DNA from: Polyangium mundeleinium
GTDB taxonomy: Bacteria > Myxococcota_A > Polyangia > Polyangiales > Polyangiaceae
Length of the DNA stretch: 64,000 bases
Reading direction: 5' to 3'
NCBI RefSeq assembly: GCF_028369105.1
Contig: NZ_JAQNDO010000001.1
Span: 3,465,001 to 3,529,000, forward strand
The notes beneath the pieces were generated by a model that was given only the letters and a program-made list of their open reading frames with translations, was not told where the DNA came from and ran no database searches. Positions 16,133-24,605 of this stretch are shown here, piece after piece. The stretch's first letter is position 1; every line of letters begins with the position of its first letter. Position numbers and translations under genes: made by a program.

Positions 16133-17383
16133 TCATTGCTTGTCCGACAATCGCGCGAGGGCCAGGAACACCGGCACCGTGAGCACACGGATCCCGTACG
16201 CCCGCGCCTTCTGGCTCTTCGCCGTGAGCGAATGCGGATCGTCGATCACCAGCACGTCGAGTTTTTTCGTGACGGACCCCTGCACACGGAGCCCCGCCGC
16301 CACCGCCCGCGCTTCGAGCGCGGCCTTCGACGGCTCGCCGTCCCCGGAAAAACAGATCGACGTCTCCGGCCGGAGCGGCCGCGTCGATCCCGGCAAAGGC
16401 GCCGCCGCCCCGCTCCGCGCCGCCACGAGCGCCTGATCGACCGAATCCGCGGGCAACCCGAGGAGCCGCGCGACCCGCGCGAGATCCGAGGCCCCGAGGC
16501 CCCCCGAGAGATCCCCCGCGAGCGCCGCCCGCGCGACGCCCGTCAAATAAGCCCGATGCGCCGCGACGATATCCCCGCGCAAGAGCCCCGCGCCCTCCAC
16601 GTGCCGCCGCGCGACGTCCGCCTTTTCCTCGGTGACGCGCCGATCTTCGAGGATCTCGTCGAGCACCGGAAAATATCCCTCGACGCTCCCGTTCGACGTC
16701 CCCTCGGGCAAACCCTCCACCATCACGCCGAGCGGCGACGGCTCCGCCGAGGCCTGCGCCTCGCCCCGCGCGGCGATCCGCGACGGACCTTCGATCACCG
16801 GCCACGCCACGTCCGCCGCGATCGCGAGCTCCCTCTCGTACGACGTGCGCCAGAAGCCCGTCTTGTTCAGCCCCGCGAACACCCCCGCGGCCGCGCGCGC
16901 GTCGTCGAGCGCCCGGTGCTCGTGCCCGCCGTCGACGCCGAGCGCCTTGCAGCACGACGAGAGCCGATACTCCCCGAGGCCCGGCAAGACCCGCATCGCG
17001 AGCTCGCGCGTGCACAGCCGCGGCGCGTCGGGCAGCACGAGCCCGAGCCGACCAAGCTCCTCGGCGAGGAACGCGAGATCGAATCTCACGTTGTGCCCCA
17101 CGAGCACCGCGCCTTCGAGGTACCGCACGAGCTCGGAGAGCACCTCCGAAAACCGCGGCGCGCCCGCGAGATCCTCCACGCCGAGCCCGTGAATGTGCGT
17201 CGCGCCCGGATTCCGCTCGGGGTTCACCAGCGTCGAAAGCTCCCCGAGCACCCGGCCTTCCGCGTCCGTGCGGACGACGGCGACCTCGACGATCCGATCC
17301 GTCTTCCATCGCAGCCCGGTCGTCTCGACGTCCACCACCGCGAATCCATGGGGAAACGAAGCTCGTCGTTCGGCACTATCCAT
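16133..17383 (-). CDS. DnaQ-like 3'-5' exonuclease (DEDDh) with C-terminal BRCT domain
   Basis: A 416-residue protein from an ATG at 17383. Residues about 12-180 form a DEDDh exonuclease: Exo I VVDVETTGL, Exo II GHNVRFDLAFL, Exo III EHRALDDARAA. This matches epsilon-subunit-type proofreading or DinG-like exonuclease domains. A helical central region follows. The last 80 residues (ICFSGDGEPSKAALEARAVA, VTKKLDVLVIDDP, YGIRVLTVPVFL) form a BRCT module like that of NAD-dependent ligase. The exonuclease-BRCT pairing suggests a role at DNA ends or nicks during repair. TAGGGT lies 13 nt before the ATG. It stands upstream of nth on the same strand, 89 nt away. Confidence 0.9.
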   Translation of the reverse strand: MDSAERRASFPHGFAVVDVETTGLRWKTDRIVEVAVVRTDAEGRVLGELSTLVNPERNPGATHIHGLGVEDLAGAPRFSEVLSELVRYLEGAVLVGHNVRFDLAFLAEELGRLGLVLPDAPRLCTRELAMRVLPGLGEYRLSSCCKALGVDGGHEHRALDDARAAAGVFAGLNKTGFWRTSYERELAIAADVAWPVIEGPSRIAARGEAQASAEPSPLGVMVEGLPEGTSNGSVEGYFPVLDEILEDRRVTEEKADVARRHVEGAGLLRGDIVAAHRAYLTGVARAALAGDLSGGLGASDLARVARLLGLPADSVDQALVAARSGAAAPLPGSTRPLRPETSICFSGDGEPSKAALEARAVAAGLRVQGSVTKKLDVLVIDDPHSLTAKSQKARAYGIRVLTVPVFLALARLSDKQ

Positions 17384-17396
17384 CGCGATCCGCGCG

Positions 17397-17402
17397 ACCC
17401 TA
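17397..17402 (-). promoter_or_regulatory. TANNNT -10-like element (TAGGGT)
   Basis: TAGGGT on the minus strand ends 13 nt before the exonuclease ATG at 17383, with no Shine-Dalgarno in the spacer. Confidence 0.4.
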
Positions 17403-17497
17403 GCACCTCCGCGCGGGCGAGGATAGCGCCAGGAATGGCTCACCTTTCCGGGTTCCGTCCCGCGGACCTCCATGATATTCGCTGTCCAATCAGGGAC

Positions 17498-19546
17498 ATG
17501 CGGACCTCGCCCCTCCTCGCCGCCGCGCTCCTCGTTGCACCCCTCGCCGCGGCGGGGTGCTCTTCCTGCGGGAAAAGCACCTCCGGCCCCGCGCCCGAGG
17601 CCACGTCCTCCGCGGCGCCCGGCCCGGCCGATTCCGCCGCCGCGCCGCCCCCGAAGGCGAAGACGCCCGCAGCGAGCCGGCAAGGCAACGTCGTCGCGCG
17701 GAGCCCGGCCGAAGACCTCCTCTACGTCGCCGACGAGGATGGAAGCGCGCTCCACCTCGTCGAGCTCCCGTTCGACAAGGAAAAACCTACGCGGACCGTG
17801 CCGCTCCCGGGCCGACCCGCGCAGATCGTGGCGCGGGACGGCGAGGTGCTCGTCACGATCCGGGATCCGGGCCTGCTCCTCGTGATGCGGCCCGATCCCG
17901 AGAAGGTCCTCGTGGAATCGGCGCGGATCGCCTTGCCCGCCGACGCCTGGGGCCTGGCGATCACGAAAGACGAGAAGACCGCGCTCGTCTCGTCCGCGTG
18001 GACGCACAAGGTCTCCGGCGTCGACCTCGCCACGAAAAAGGTCCGCTTCACTGTCGACGTCGCCCGCGAGCCGCGCGGCATCGCCATTGCCGCGGACGGC
18101 TCGCGCGCCTACGTGAGCCACCTCGTCGGCGCCTCCCTCACGCGGCTCGACGGAATCGGCAGCGAGAAACCCACGGTCAAGCGCGTCAGCCTCCCCGCCG
18201 CGCCGCTCCGCCTTCCGTACGAAACCACGCGCGCCGAGGAGGCCTCCCTCGGGTATGCCCTCACGCTCTCGCCCGACGAACGCAGGCTTTACGTCGCGCG
18301 CCACGCGCTCGGCGCCACGGGCGTCGAGGCCTGGTATGGCATGCCCACGGTCGACGTCTTGCTCCCGCGCGACGATTCGCCGCTCGCGCCCCGACGCAAG
18401 CAGCCCCCGGTCAACGGGACGCATTTCAATACGATTCCGGCCGAGGATCCGACCCTCGACCTCCGGCCCGGCGACATCGTCCAGCCGCGCGCCATGGTCT
18501 ATCGCTCCACGACGCGCACGCTCCTCGTCCTTGGCGAGGGTAGCCTCACCTTGTCCGAGCTCGACGCGACTTCGATCGACCCCTCGGCGCTGGTCCGGAA
18601 AAAACATCCCCTGCACGACGAGGGGGCGAACGGCGGCGGCCTTGCGTGCGCCGCACCGAGTGGGCTCGCGCTCTCCTCCGACGAGCGCAAAGCCTACGTG
18701 TATTGCCGCTCCACGAATGCGCTCGCCGTCTTCACGTTCCCCGACCCCAAGGCCGACGTCAAATCCAGCGTCGTCCGCATTCCGCTCGGCAAGGGCCCCG
18801 ACGACGCCCTCGCCGCCGAGGGGCGCCGCCTCTTTTACGACGCGCAGGACACCCTCGTGAGCGGCGGCCTCGGCTGCGCGGGCTGTCACCCCGAGGGCCG
18901 CGACGACGGGTTTACGTGGAGCGAGTTCGCCCCGGTGGACGAGGACACGAACGCCACGTTCGTCGCGAATGGCGGCACCCTCAACCCGGGTGCGGCCCGC
19001 CAAACGCCCATGCTCGCCGGCCGTGTCGCCGCCCAGGGCCCTTATGGCTGGCACGGCGAGAGCGAGACCCTCGTCGATCGCATCCTCGCGGGCTTCGCCC
19101 TGCATCGCTGGGACGAGCGGCACGTCGTCGACAAGCAGACCGCGCGCCCGCGGGCGCTCGCGATCGCCGCCTTCCTCCGCAGCGGCCTCGTCCCTCCGCC
19201 GCGTGAAAAGACCGAGCCCTCGGACGTGGAGAAGCGCGGCAAGGCCGTCTTCGAGAGCGCCGAGACCGGCTGCAAATCGTGCCATGCCGGGGCCGAGCAC
19301 ACCGATCGTGTCCCCATGCCGCTGCCCCGCATGACGGTCCGCGCGGGGTACAACGACGAAAAGAACAACAACAAATACAAGACCCCGTCGCTGCTCTTCG
19401 TCGGCGGCACGGCTCCGTATTTCCACGATGGCAGTTTCGCCACGCTCGAAGAGCTCATCGACAAGAACGACGACCGCATGGGCAAGACGAACCAGCTCTC
19501 CGCCGAGGACAAGGCCGCCCTCGTGGCCTATTTGAGGACGTTATGA
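17498..19546 (+). CDS. Beta-propeller lipoprotein with two c-type haem sites (cytochrome c peroxidase-like C-terminus)
   Basis: A 682-residue protein. ATG at 17498; lipobox PLAAAGC. Residues about 60-440 look like YVTN-type propeller blades (LLYVADEDGSALHLVEL, AYVSHLVGASLTRL, LTLSPDERRLYVARH). Two haem-attachment sites follow: CAGCH at about 460-464 and CKSCH at about 592-596. The rest resembles di-haem peroxidase/MauG-like domains (TPMLAGR, HGESETLVDRI, KYKTPSLLFVGGTAPYFHDGS, ELIDKNDDRMG). Probably an exported electron-transfer or oxidising lipoprotein. It heads a four-gene operon in which every junction is a 4-nt start/stop overlap. Confidence 0.88.
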   Translation: MRTSPLLAAALLVAPLAAAGCSSCGKSTSGPAPEATSSAAPGPADSAAAPPPKAKTPAASRQGNVVARSPAEDLLYVADEDGSALHLVELPFDKEKPTRTVPLPGRPAQIVARDGEVLVTIRDPGLLLVMRPDPEKVLVESARIALPADAWGLAITKDEKTALVSSAWTHKVSGVDLATKKVRFTVDVAREPRGIAIAADGSRAYVSHLVGASLTRLDGIGSEKPTVKRVSLPAAPLRLPYETTRAEEASLGYALTLSPDERRLYVARHALGATGVEAWYGMPTVDVLLPRDDSPLAPRRKQPPVNGTHFNTIPAEDPTLDLRPGDIVQPRAMVYRSTTRTLLVLGEGSLTLSELDATSIDPSALVRKKHPLHDEGANGGGLACAAPSGLALSSDERKAYVYCRSTNALAVFTFPDPKADVKSSVVRIPLGKGPDDALAAEGRRLFYDAQDTLVSGGLGCAGCHPEGRDDGFTWSEFAPVDEDTNATFVANGGTLNPGAARQTPMLAGRVAAQGPYGWHGESETLVDRILAGFALHRWDERHVVDKQTARPRALAIAAFLRSGLVPPPREKTEPSDVEKRGKAVFESAETGCKSCHAGAEHTDRVPMPLPRMTVRAGYNDEKNNNKYKTPSLLFVGGTAPYFHDGSFATLEELIDKNDDRMGKTNQLSAEDKAALVAYLRTL

Positions 19547-20124
19547 AGCGCCGCTCGCGGTTCCCTGCCTTCGCCGCGATCGCGCTCCTGTCGAGCGTCG
19601 CCTCGCCCGAGGACGTGCCCGCCGCCGCCTCCACGGACGACGCGGGCGCGGACGCCGCTGCGGCGCCGCCCGCGGAGGCGCTCCCGTTCCTCGGCCCCGT
19701 CCCCGCCGAGAAATCGAAGCCGCCCACGGTCGTCGAGTGGGGCGCCGCCAAGAACCTCGAAGCGCCGATCGGCCCCACCGTCTGCACCCTGCGCCGGGTG
19801 CGGGAATGGCTCCGCTTCCGCTGTGAGGTGATGAACTCGAACAGCATCGACCTCGTCACGGGCAATTCGAACGACGTCTTTTTCTCCGTGAAGCAGGGCG
19901 GCGGCGAGTGCATCCGTGATGCCGAGGGCGAGGCCTGCTGGGATGCCATCGAGGCCGTCTTCCCGCTCCGCCGCGGCGATCGGCGCTTCTTCCAGATCAC
20001 GCAGCGAACGGGCGGGGGGTATTACATGCCGGGCAGCGGGCCCATGGTCCAGACCTACGTCGTCCTCTCCGAGATGTGGGTCGAGGACGAACCCGGCCCG
20101 ATCGTCACGGTCTCCACCTTGTGA
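19543..20124 (+). CDS. Secreted protein of unknown function
   Basis: A 193-residue protein. ATG at 19543 overlaps the previous stop codon (ATGA). The N-terminus is a signal peptide (KRRSRFPAFAAIALLSSVA), followed by an Ala/Asp/Pro-rich linker and a compact domain of about 130 residues with conserved-looking Cys pairs (PTVCTLRRVREWLRFRCEV, GECIRDAEGEACWD). No family is recognised. Its place between a diheme lipoprotein and a serine hydrolase lipoprotein suggests a shared periplasmic or surface role. Confidence 0.75.
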   Translation: MKRRSRFPAFAAIALLSSVASPEDVPAAASTDDAGADAAAAPPAEALPFLGPVPAEKSKPPTVVEWGAAKNLEAPIGPTVCTLRRVREWLRFRCEVMNSNSIDLVTGNSNDVFFSVKQGGGECIRDAEGEACWDAIEAVFPLRRGDRRFFQITQRTGGGYYMPGSGPMVQTYVVLSEMWVEDEPGPIVTVSTL

Positions 20125-21371
20125 GCACGTTCATGCGCTCCATTTGCGCCACGCTTTTCGTAGGGCTTCTCGCCCTCGCCGGTTGCTCGTCCCCAGGCGC
20201 CGGCGATTCCACGCCCGTCGTCCTCCAGGGCCCGCCCCCGTTCGCCGTAAAACCTCGGACCGAATGGCCCACGCGGGCCTGGACCACGGCGGATCCCGCG
20301 TCCGTGGGCATCGATCCGGCCGCGCTGAAGAAGCTCGACGACTACCTCTTCGCGCGCCACGGCGACGACGTCGATCGCAAGGGACAACGCACAAATGCGT
20401 TCGTCCTGGTGAAAGACGGCAAGCTCGTCTTCGAGCATTACGCCCGCGGCACCACGGCCGAGACGTCGCTGCTCACGTGGTCGGTGTCGAAGAGCTTCGT
20501 CAACACCCTGATCGGGATCGCGGCCCTGGAAGGGCGCTTCAAGGTCGACGACCCCGCGGGCAAGTATTACACGGCGCTCGGCCCGGACAAACAGAACGTC
20601 CGGCTCACCGATCTGCTCCGCATGAGCTCGGGGATCGACTGGAACGAGACCTACGAGGCTTCCCCGGTCTTCTCTTCGGTCATGGCCATGCTCTACACGC
20701 GCGGCCAGGACGACATGCCTCGTTTCGTCGCCGGGCACGGCCTCGCCCATGCCCCGGGCACGCACTGGAGTTATTCGAGCGGCGACACGAACCTCCTCCT
20801 CGCGGCCTTGCGCGCCACGATGTCGGACGCGGAGTACGCCTCGTACCCGTGGAAGGCGCTCTTCGAGCCCCTCGGCATGACGAGCGCCCGCTTCGAGCGC
20901 GACGGCGCCGGCAACTTCGTCGGCTCCTCGTACCTCTACGCGAACGCCCGCGACCTCGCGAAATGGGGCCTGCTCTACCTCGCCGACGGCGTATGGGACG
21001 GCAAGCGCCTCCTGCCGGAGGGCTGGGTCGCCTACACGCTCACGATGGCCCCGGCCTACTATACGACCGACGTCCCGCCGCCGTTATGGGAAGACAACCC
21101 CGGGGCCCAGGTCTACCTGAACGCCGGGGATCCCAAGCGGAACATCCCGCGCCCCTGGCCCGCCGCGCCGCCCGACACCTTCGCGGCCCTCGGCCATTGG
21201 GGCAAGTCGATCTTCGTGATTCCCTCGCTCGACCTCGTCGCCGTGCGCATGGGCGATGACCGCGAGTACGGCTGCTCCGCCCACGTGCAGAAGAACTGCG
21301 TGCCCGATCGCGAAAAAGCCTTCACGAAGGGGTATTACCTCGAGCTGCTCTCCGGGCTGGTGAAGCGATGA
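20121..21371 (+). CDS. Serine hydrolase lipoprotein of the beta-lactamase/class C esterase family
   Basis: A 416-residue protein. GTG at 20121 overlaps the previous stop (GTGA); an ATG at 20133 is the alternative. Lipobox LLALAGC. Family motifs: SxxK as TWSVSKSF (nucleophile Ser plus Lys), LTDLLRMSSGIDW, the Tyr motif HWSYSSGDTN, and a C-terminal HWGKS in place of KTG. Such proteins (EstB-, DD-peptidase- or 6-aminohexanoate hydrolase-like) cleave esters or amides; the substrate is unknown. It is the third gene of the operon. Confidence 0.88.
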   Translation: MSTFMRSICATLFVGLLALAGCSSPGAGDSTPVVLQGPPPFAVKPRTEWPTRAWTTADPASVGIDPAALKKLDDYLFARHGDDVDRKGQRTNAFVLVKDGKLVFEHYARGTTAETSLLTWSVSKSFVNTLIGIAALEGRFKVDDPAGKYYTALGPDKQNVRLTDLLRMSSGIDWNETYEASPVFSSVMAMLYTRGQDDMPRFVAGHGLAHAPGTHWSYSSGDTNLLLAALRATMSDAEYASYPWKALFEPLGMTSARFERDGAGNFVGSSYLYANARDLAKWGLLYLADGVWDGKRLLPEGWVAYTLTMAPAYYTTDVPPPLWEDNPGAQVYLNAGDPKRNIPRPWPAAPPDTFAALGHWGKSIFVIPSLDLVAVRMGDDREYGCSAHVQKNCVPDREKAFTKGYYLELLSGLVKR

Positions 21372-21706
21372 AGCGGGCCAAGCGCATCCTGAAGATCGTC
21401 GGCGTGGGCCTCGGCGTGATCGTCGGCCTCGTCGCGCTCTTCGTCGCCTGGAACTGGAAGGCCCTCTCCGCGTTCCCGTCGCTGCCGGCGGGGTACGAGG
21501 CGAAAGAGCTCTGCTCCTGCCTCTTCGTCGAGGGCCGGCCGCAGCCGGATTGCGAGGGGTTCATCCGCCAGACCGTCGTCCCGATCGACGGCCGCTCCTT
21601 CGACATGGAGGGCAAGGCGGTCACCGTCACCGCGCTCTGGAACACGCGCCGCGCGCATTACGTCGCAGAGCGGTTCGGCTGCGTGATCGACGGGGCAGGG
21701 AAGTAA
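21368..21706 (+). CDS. Small membrane-anchored protein of unknown function
   Basis: A 112-residue protein whose ATG overlaps the previous stop (ATGA). A Lys/Arg-rich N-terminus (KRAKRILK) precedes one transmembrane helix (VGVGLGVIVGLVALFVAW). The 80-residue exported part contains three close Cys (ELCSCLF and PDCEGF) and one more near the end (FGCVI). No family is recognised. It ends the operon and converges on the next minus-strand gene with 2 nt between stop codons. Its constant association with a serine hydrolase gene would be testable. Confidence 0.7.
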   Translation: MKRAKRILKIVGVGLGVIVGLVALFVAWNWKALSAFPSLPAGYEAKELCSCLFVEGRPQPDCEGFIRQTVVPIDGRSFDMEGKAVTVTALWNTRRAHYVAERFGCVIDGAGK

Positions 21707-21708
21707 CT

Positions 21709-23052
21709 CTATTTGCCCTTGGGCGCGGCAGGCGCCGTGGCCTTCGCCCCGCACCCGAGCCGCATGGCGAACGACTTCGTCCCCGCCGTGTACGCCACCC
21801 AGATCGTATTCGCGTCCGCCGCGGCGGCGTGCAATTCGAGCACCTGCCCCGGATAGGCCGCCACCTCTTGCGCTTCGATCGCGCCGCTCCCGCCGAGCGT
21901 CGCGATCTCCAGCACCTGCGGCGAGCCCGGCTCCTTCGTCTCGGGCCGCGTGTACACCGCGAACGTTTCCCCGCACGCCGACGCCGCGGCCACGGGCGCC
22001 GTATCGAGCCCGTTCGGGTACTCGAGCGTCTTGATCTTCGCCTTCCCGTTCCAGTCGACGAGAATGTCGTGGAGGGCGAACCCTTTCTCCGTGGCGAGCG
22101 GCAAAAGCGCTGCCGCGGAGTTGCCCGCGCGCACCCCCACGAGCTCCGGATATCCCTCGGGCGGACCGCCCACGAACACCACGTCGTCGGCCGCGAGCGC
22201 CGTTGTCTTCTCGCGGATCTCGAAGCGCCGCGCGTGCACCGGCGTCATCGCCGACCGCGCGTCGAGCCACATCGCGATCGCTTGCCCCTCGCCGACAGGC
22301 ACGAGCGAAATCGACGTCGCCCCCGAACCCTCGGGCGACAGATCCAGCACGCCGCCCCCCTCGACCCACAATCGCCCGTGCCGCTCCGCATTCCGCGCAT
22401 TGGGCGCTGCCATGTACGCCACCGCGTCGCGCCCGCTCGTGCGCAGCGCCGAAGGGCTCGTTCCCGGCACCGCGTCGTTCGCCACGATCTCCGGCGCGCC
22501 GAGTTTCCCCTCGGCGTCGAGCGCGCTCCGCACGAGCCCCGACCCTTCGACCCAGTACGTGTGCATCACCCCCGAGGCATCCTCGGCGACGGCCACCTTC
22601 CCGCGTGGCCATTTCCGCGCGCGCTCCGGCTCGCTCGGCCCGGGCGCGGGGCCGTCGGGCCCGAACAGGGTCACCTGCGCTGCATTGCCCGAGAGCCGCC
22701 AGACGATGCCCTTCGAGAAGACCGTCGCCGCCCCACCCACTGCGATCGGCTGCTCCGGCCCGTCGATGAGGAACCGCGCGCCGGTCTTCGGCTTGCGCTT
22801 GGTCGTCGCGCCCCCGCCCGCGAGCGCGGCCGATCCCGCGGGCCCCGCCGATCCCGCGGGCGCGGCCGACCCCGCGGGCGCCTCGTCCGCGTCCGGAGCC
22901 GCGCTCGGCGTCGCGAGCGGCTCGGCGCTCGCCGAAGGCGGCGCCTGCGGCAACGGCTTGTCCTTTTTCGGGGGAGGGCGCCGGCACCCCGCGCCCGCGA
23001 GCACGAGCGCCACGAACGTGATTCCCACGAGCGCCCTCGGCGCGAAACCCAT
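21709..23052 (-). CDS. Secreted lipoprotein, probable beta-propeller
   Basis: A 447-residue protein. The ATG at 23052 is chosen because GGAAGGA lies just upstream and the signal peptide then reads MGFAPRALVGITFVALVL with lipobox LAGAGC. A TTG at 23091 overlapping the peptidase stop codon is possible but less likely. A Pro/Ala/Gly linker (about 25-95) precedes a series of strand-rich segments (GVMHTYWVEGSGLVRSAL, GRLWVEGGGVLDLS, QAIAMWLDARS, TIWVAYTAGTKS) suggestive of a propeller. It lies 29 nt downstream of the metallopeptidase gene, so the two are probably co-transcribed. Confidence 0.78.
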   Translation of the reverse strand: MGFAPRALVGITFVALVLAGAGCRRPPPKKDKPLPQAPPSASAEPLATPSAAPDADEAPAGSAAPAGSAGPAGSAALAGGGATTKRKPKTGARFLIDGPEQPIAVGGAATVFSKGIVWRLSGNAAQVTLFGPDGPAPGPSEPERARKWPRGKVAVAEDASGVMHTYWVEGSGLVRSALDAEGKLGAPEIVANDAVPGTSPSALRTSGRDAVAYMAAPNARNAERHGRLWVEGGGVLDLSPEGSGATSISLVPVGEGQAIAMWLDARSAMTPVHARRFEIREKTTALAADDVVFVGGPPEGYPELVGVRAGNSAAALLPLATEKGFALHDILVDWNGKAKIKTLEYPNGLDTAPVAAASACGETFAVYTRPETKEPGSPQVLEIATLGGSGAIEAQEVAAYPGQVLELHAAAADANTIWVAYTAGTKSFAMRLGCGAKATAPAAPKGK

Positions 23053-23081
23053 CCCGTCCTTCCGGGGGGCGCCCTCGCGCT

Positions 23082-24434
23082 TCAAGGACAAACCTGCTCG
23101 GACGGCACCATCTCGCTGCGGAGCCAGGCCGTCGCGCAGGCCGTGGCGTCATACCCGCCCACCGATTTGATGAAGTCGAGCAGGTCCTGGAAATGCGCGG
23201 CCTTTCCCTTGTACTTCAGGAAAAACGATTTGAACGACTGGTCGAGCTTCGTCTTGCCCATCTTCGCCTCCAGCGCGCGGAAGAAAAACGCGCCTTTCAT
23301 GTAGGCGATGTCCCCGAAGAGCTGATCCTTCAGGAGATCGACCACGCCGCAGCCCTCGGGCCAGGCGATCTTCGGCGCGGTGCCGGCCATCGCCGTGTTC
23401 AGGCGCGTCGTGTAATGGGACCAGACCTTCATGCCCTCGTCCGCGCCCATCACCTCCGTGATCGCCCGCGCTTCGAGGTAACTCACGGTGCCCTCGGAGA
23501 GCACGAAATCCTCCCAGCAGGCCGGGCGCACGCCGTCGCCGAACCAGCCGTGCGCCGCCTCGTGCGCCTGGATCCACGGGTCGCCCATGGCGAGCGTCGA
23601 GACGTGCCAGAGCGGGTGGTGCTCCATGCCCCCGTACGCGCCCGCTCCCCAGTCCACCGCAATGGCGCCCGCCTCGTTGCCGAACGGATAGCCGCCGAGC
23701 ATCGTCTCGTAAAAGTTCATGATGTCGACCAGGTCGGCCGTCCCTTTTTGCGCGTCCGTCCCGCCGCCCGGCAGGTAATAGGCCACGAGCTTCGTCCCCT
23801 GGAACGTCGTCCCCACGTCGAGCTTCGTGTAGCTCCCCGTCGCCCAGGCGATCTGGTAGGACGGCGCGTCGATCGCGATCGCGGACGGATACACCGTGGT
23901 CATACCCTGGGGCGTGCCCGTGATCGTGAGCGTGAACGTCGTTCCGTCCGCGGGATCGGAATGGCACGGGAAGAGATTGCCGCAGAAGTAGGGCCAGACG
24001 AGCGTCGAGCCTTTCGCCATGAGCCCTTCGAACTGCGCTTGCTCCTTGAACGTGTAATCGATCGTGATCTGCGCGGAGCCCTGCGACCTGGGCACGCCGA
24101 CGTCGAGCTGGCCCTGCGTGAGCGTCCATTTCAGCGGACCTTCGGCGCGCGACACGCCCTGGATTTCGAGCCCCGCCGCCTCGAACGACGCGCCCGTGTC
24201 CTCCAGCGAGCCCGCGAGATCGATCACCGCGCTCCCGGTCATCGTCGAAAGATCCACGGTGAGCGCCGTCTTCTGGATGTTGCGGTCGAGGTTTGCCGAC
24301 GGCTCGGGGGGCGGCTCGATCGGCGTCCCCGTGCTGCTCGTGCTGTTGTTTTCGCCTTCGTCCTTGGCGCAGCCGAGGGCCGCGAGGGCCACAAACCCGA
24401 TCCCGACGAGCCTCGCGTGTCGACCGATCCGCAT
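23082..24434 (-). CDS. M1-family (gluzincin) metallopeptidase lipoprotein
   Basis: A 450-residue protein. ATG at 24434 has GGAGG 8 nt upstream. Lipobox LAALGC. An N-terminal beta domain is followed by the catalytic core: exopeptidase-like YGGMEHHP (cf. GAMEN) and HEAAHGWFGD, the zinc site HEXXH at about 291-295 with the third ligand Glu exactly 18 residues later (LSEGTVSY). The C-terminal helical repeat domain of full aminopeptidase N is short here. Predicted zinc aminopeptidase acting at the cell surface. Divergent from vgrG cassette 1. Confidence 0.92.
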   Translation of the reverse strand: MRIGRHARLVGIGFVALAALGCAKDEGENNSTSSTGTPIEPPPEPSANLDRNIQKTALTVDLSTMTGSAVIDLAGSLEDTGASFEAAGLEIQGVSRAEGPLKWTLTQGQLDVGVPRSQGSAQITIDYTFKEQAQFEGLMAKGSTLVWPYFCGNLFPCHSDPADGTTFTLTITGTPQGMTTVYPSAIAIDAPSYQIAWATGSYTKLDVGTTFQGTKLVAYYLPGGGTDAQKGTADLVDIMNFYETMLGGYPFGNEAGAIAVDWGAGAYGGMEHHPLWHVSTLAMGDPWIQAHEAAHGWFGDGVRPACWEDFVLSEGTVSYLEARAITEVMGADEGMKVWSHYTTRLNTAMAGTAPKIAWPEGCGVVDLLKDQLFGDIAYMKGAFFFRALEAKMGKTKLDQSFKSFFLKYKGKAAHFQDLLDFIKSVGGYDATACATAWLRSEMVPSEQVCP

Positions 24435-24574
24435 GTGTTGCCTCCGTACCAGCATGGGATGATCCATGCCACGAGGAGAGCGTGTCAAGGCCGCGAGCGT
24501 CAGGAATTTTCCGCTACCTCTGCGAGCGTTCTTTCCGGGCGGTGCCCCTTTACGACCGGCACGGGCCCATGCTC

Positions 24575-24580
24575 TACTCT
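24575..24580 (+). promoter_or_regulatory. TANNNT -10-like element (TACTCT) before vgrG-1
   Basis: TACTCT ends 25 nt before the vgrG ATG, and a GGAG ribosome binding site lies in the spacer. This would be a leadered transcript for cassette 1. The 171-nt divergent region (24435-24605) shows no other clear motif. Confidence 0.35.
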
Positions 24581-24605
24581 CGCACCACGTGCCGGAGCGT
24601 GAGCG

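Noticed and set aside
24561-24575. Sigma-54-like GGCAC...ATGCT before vgrG-1
   Set aside because: The GG-to-GC spacing is 11 nt instead of 10 and the -12 element has a mismatch.
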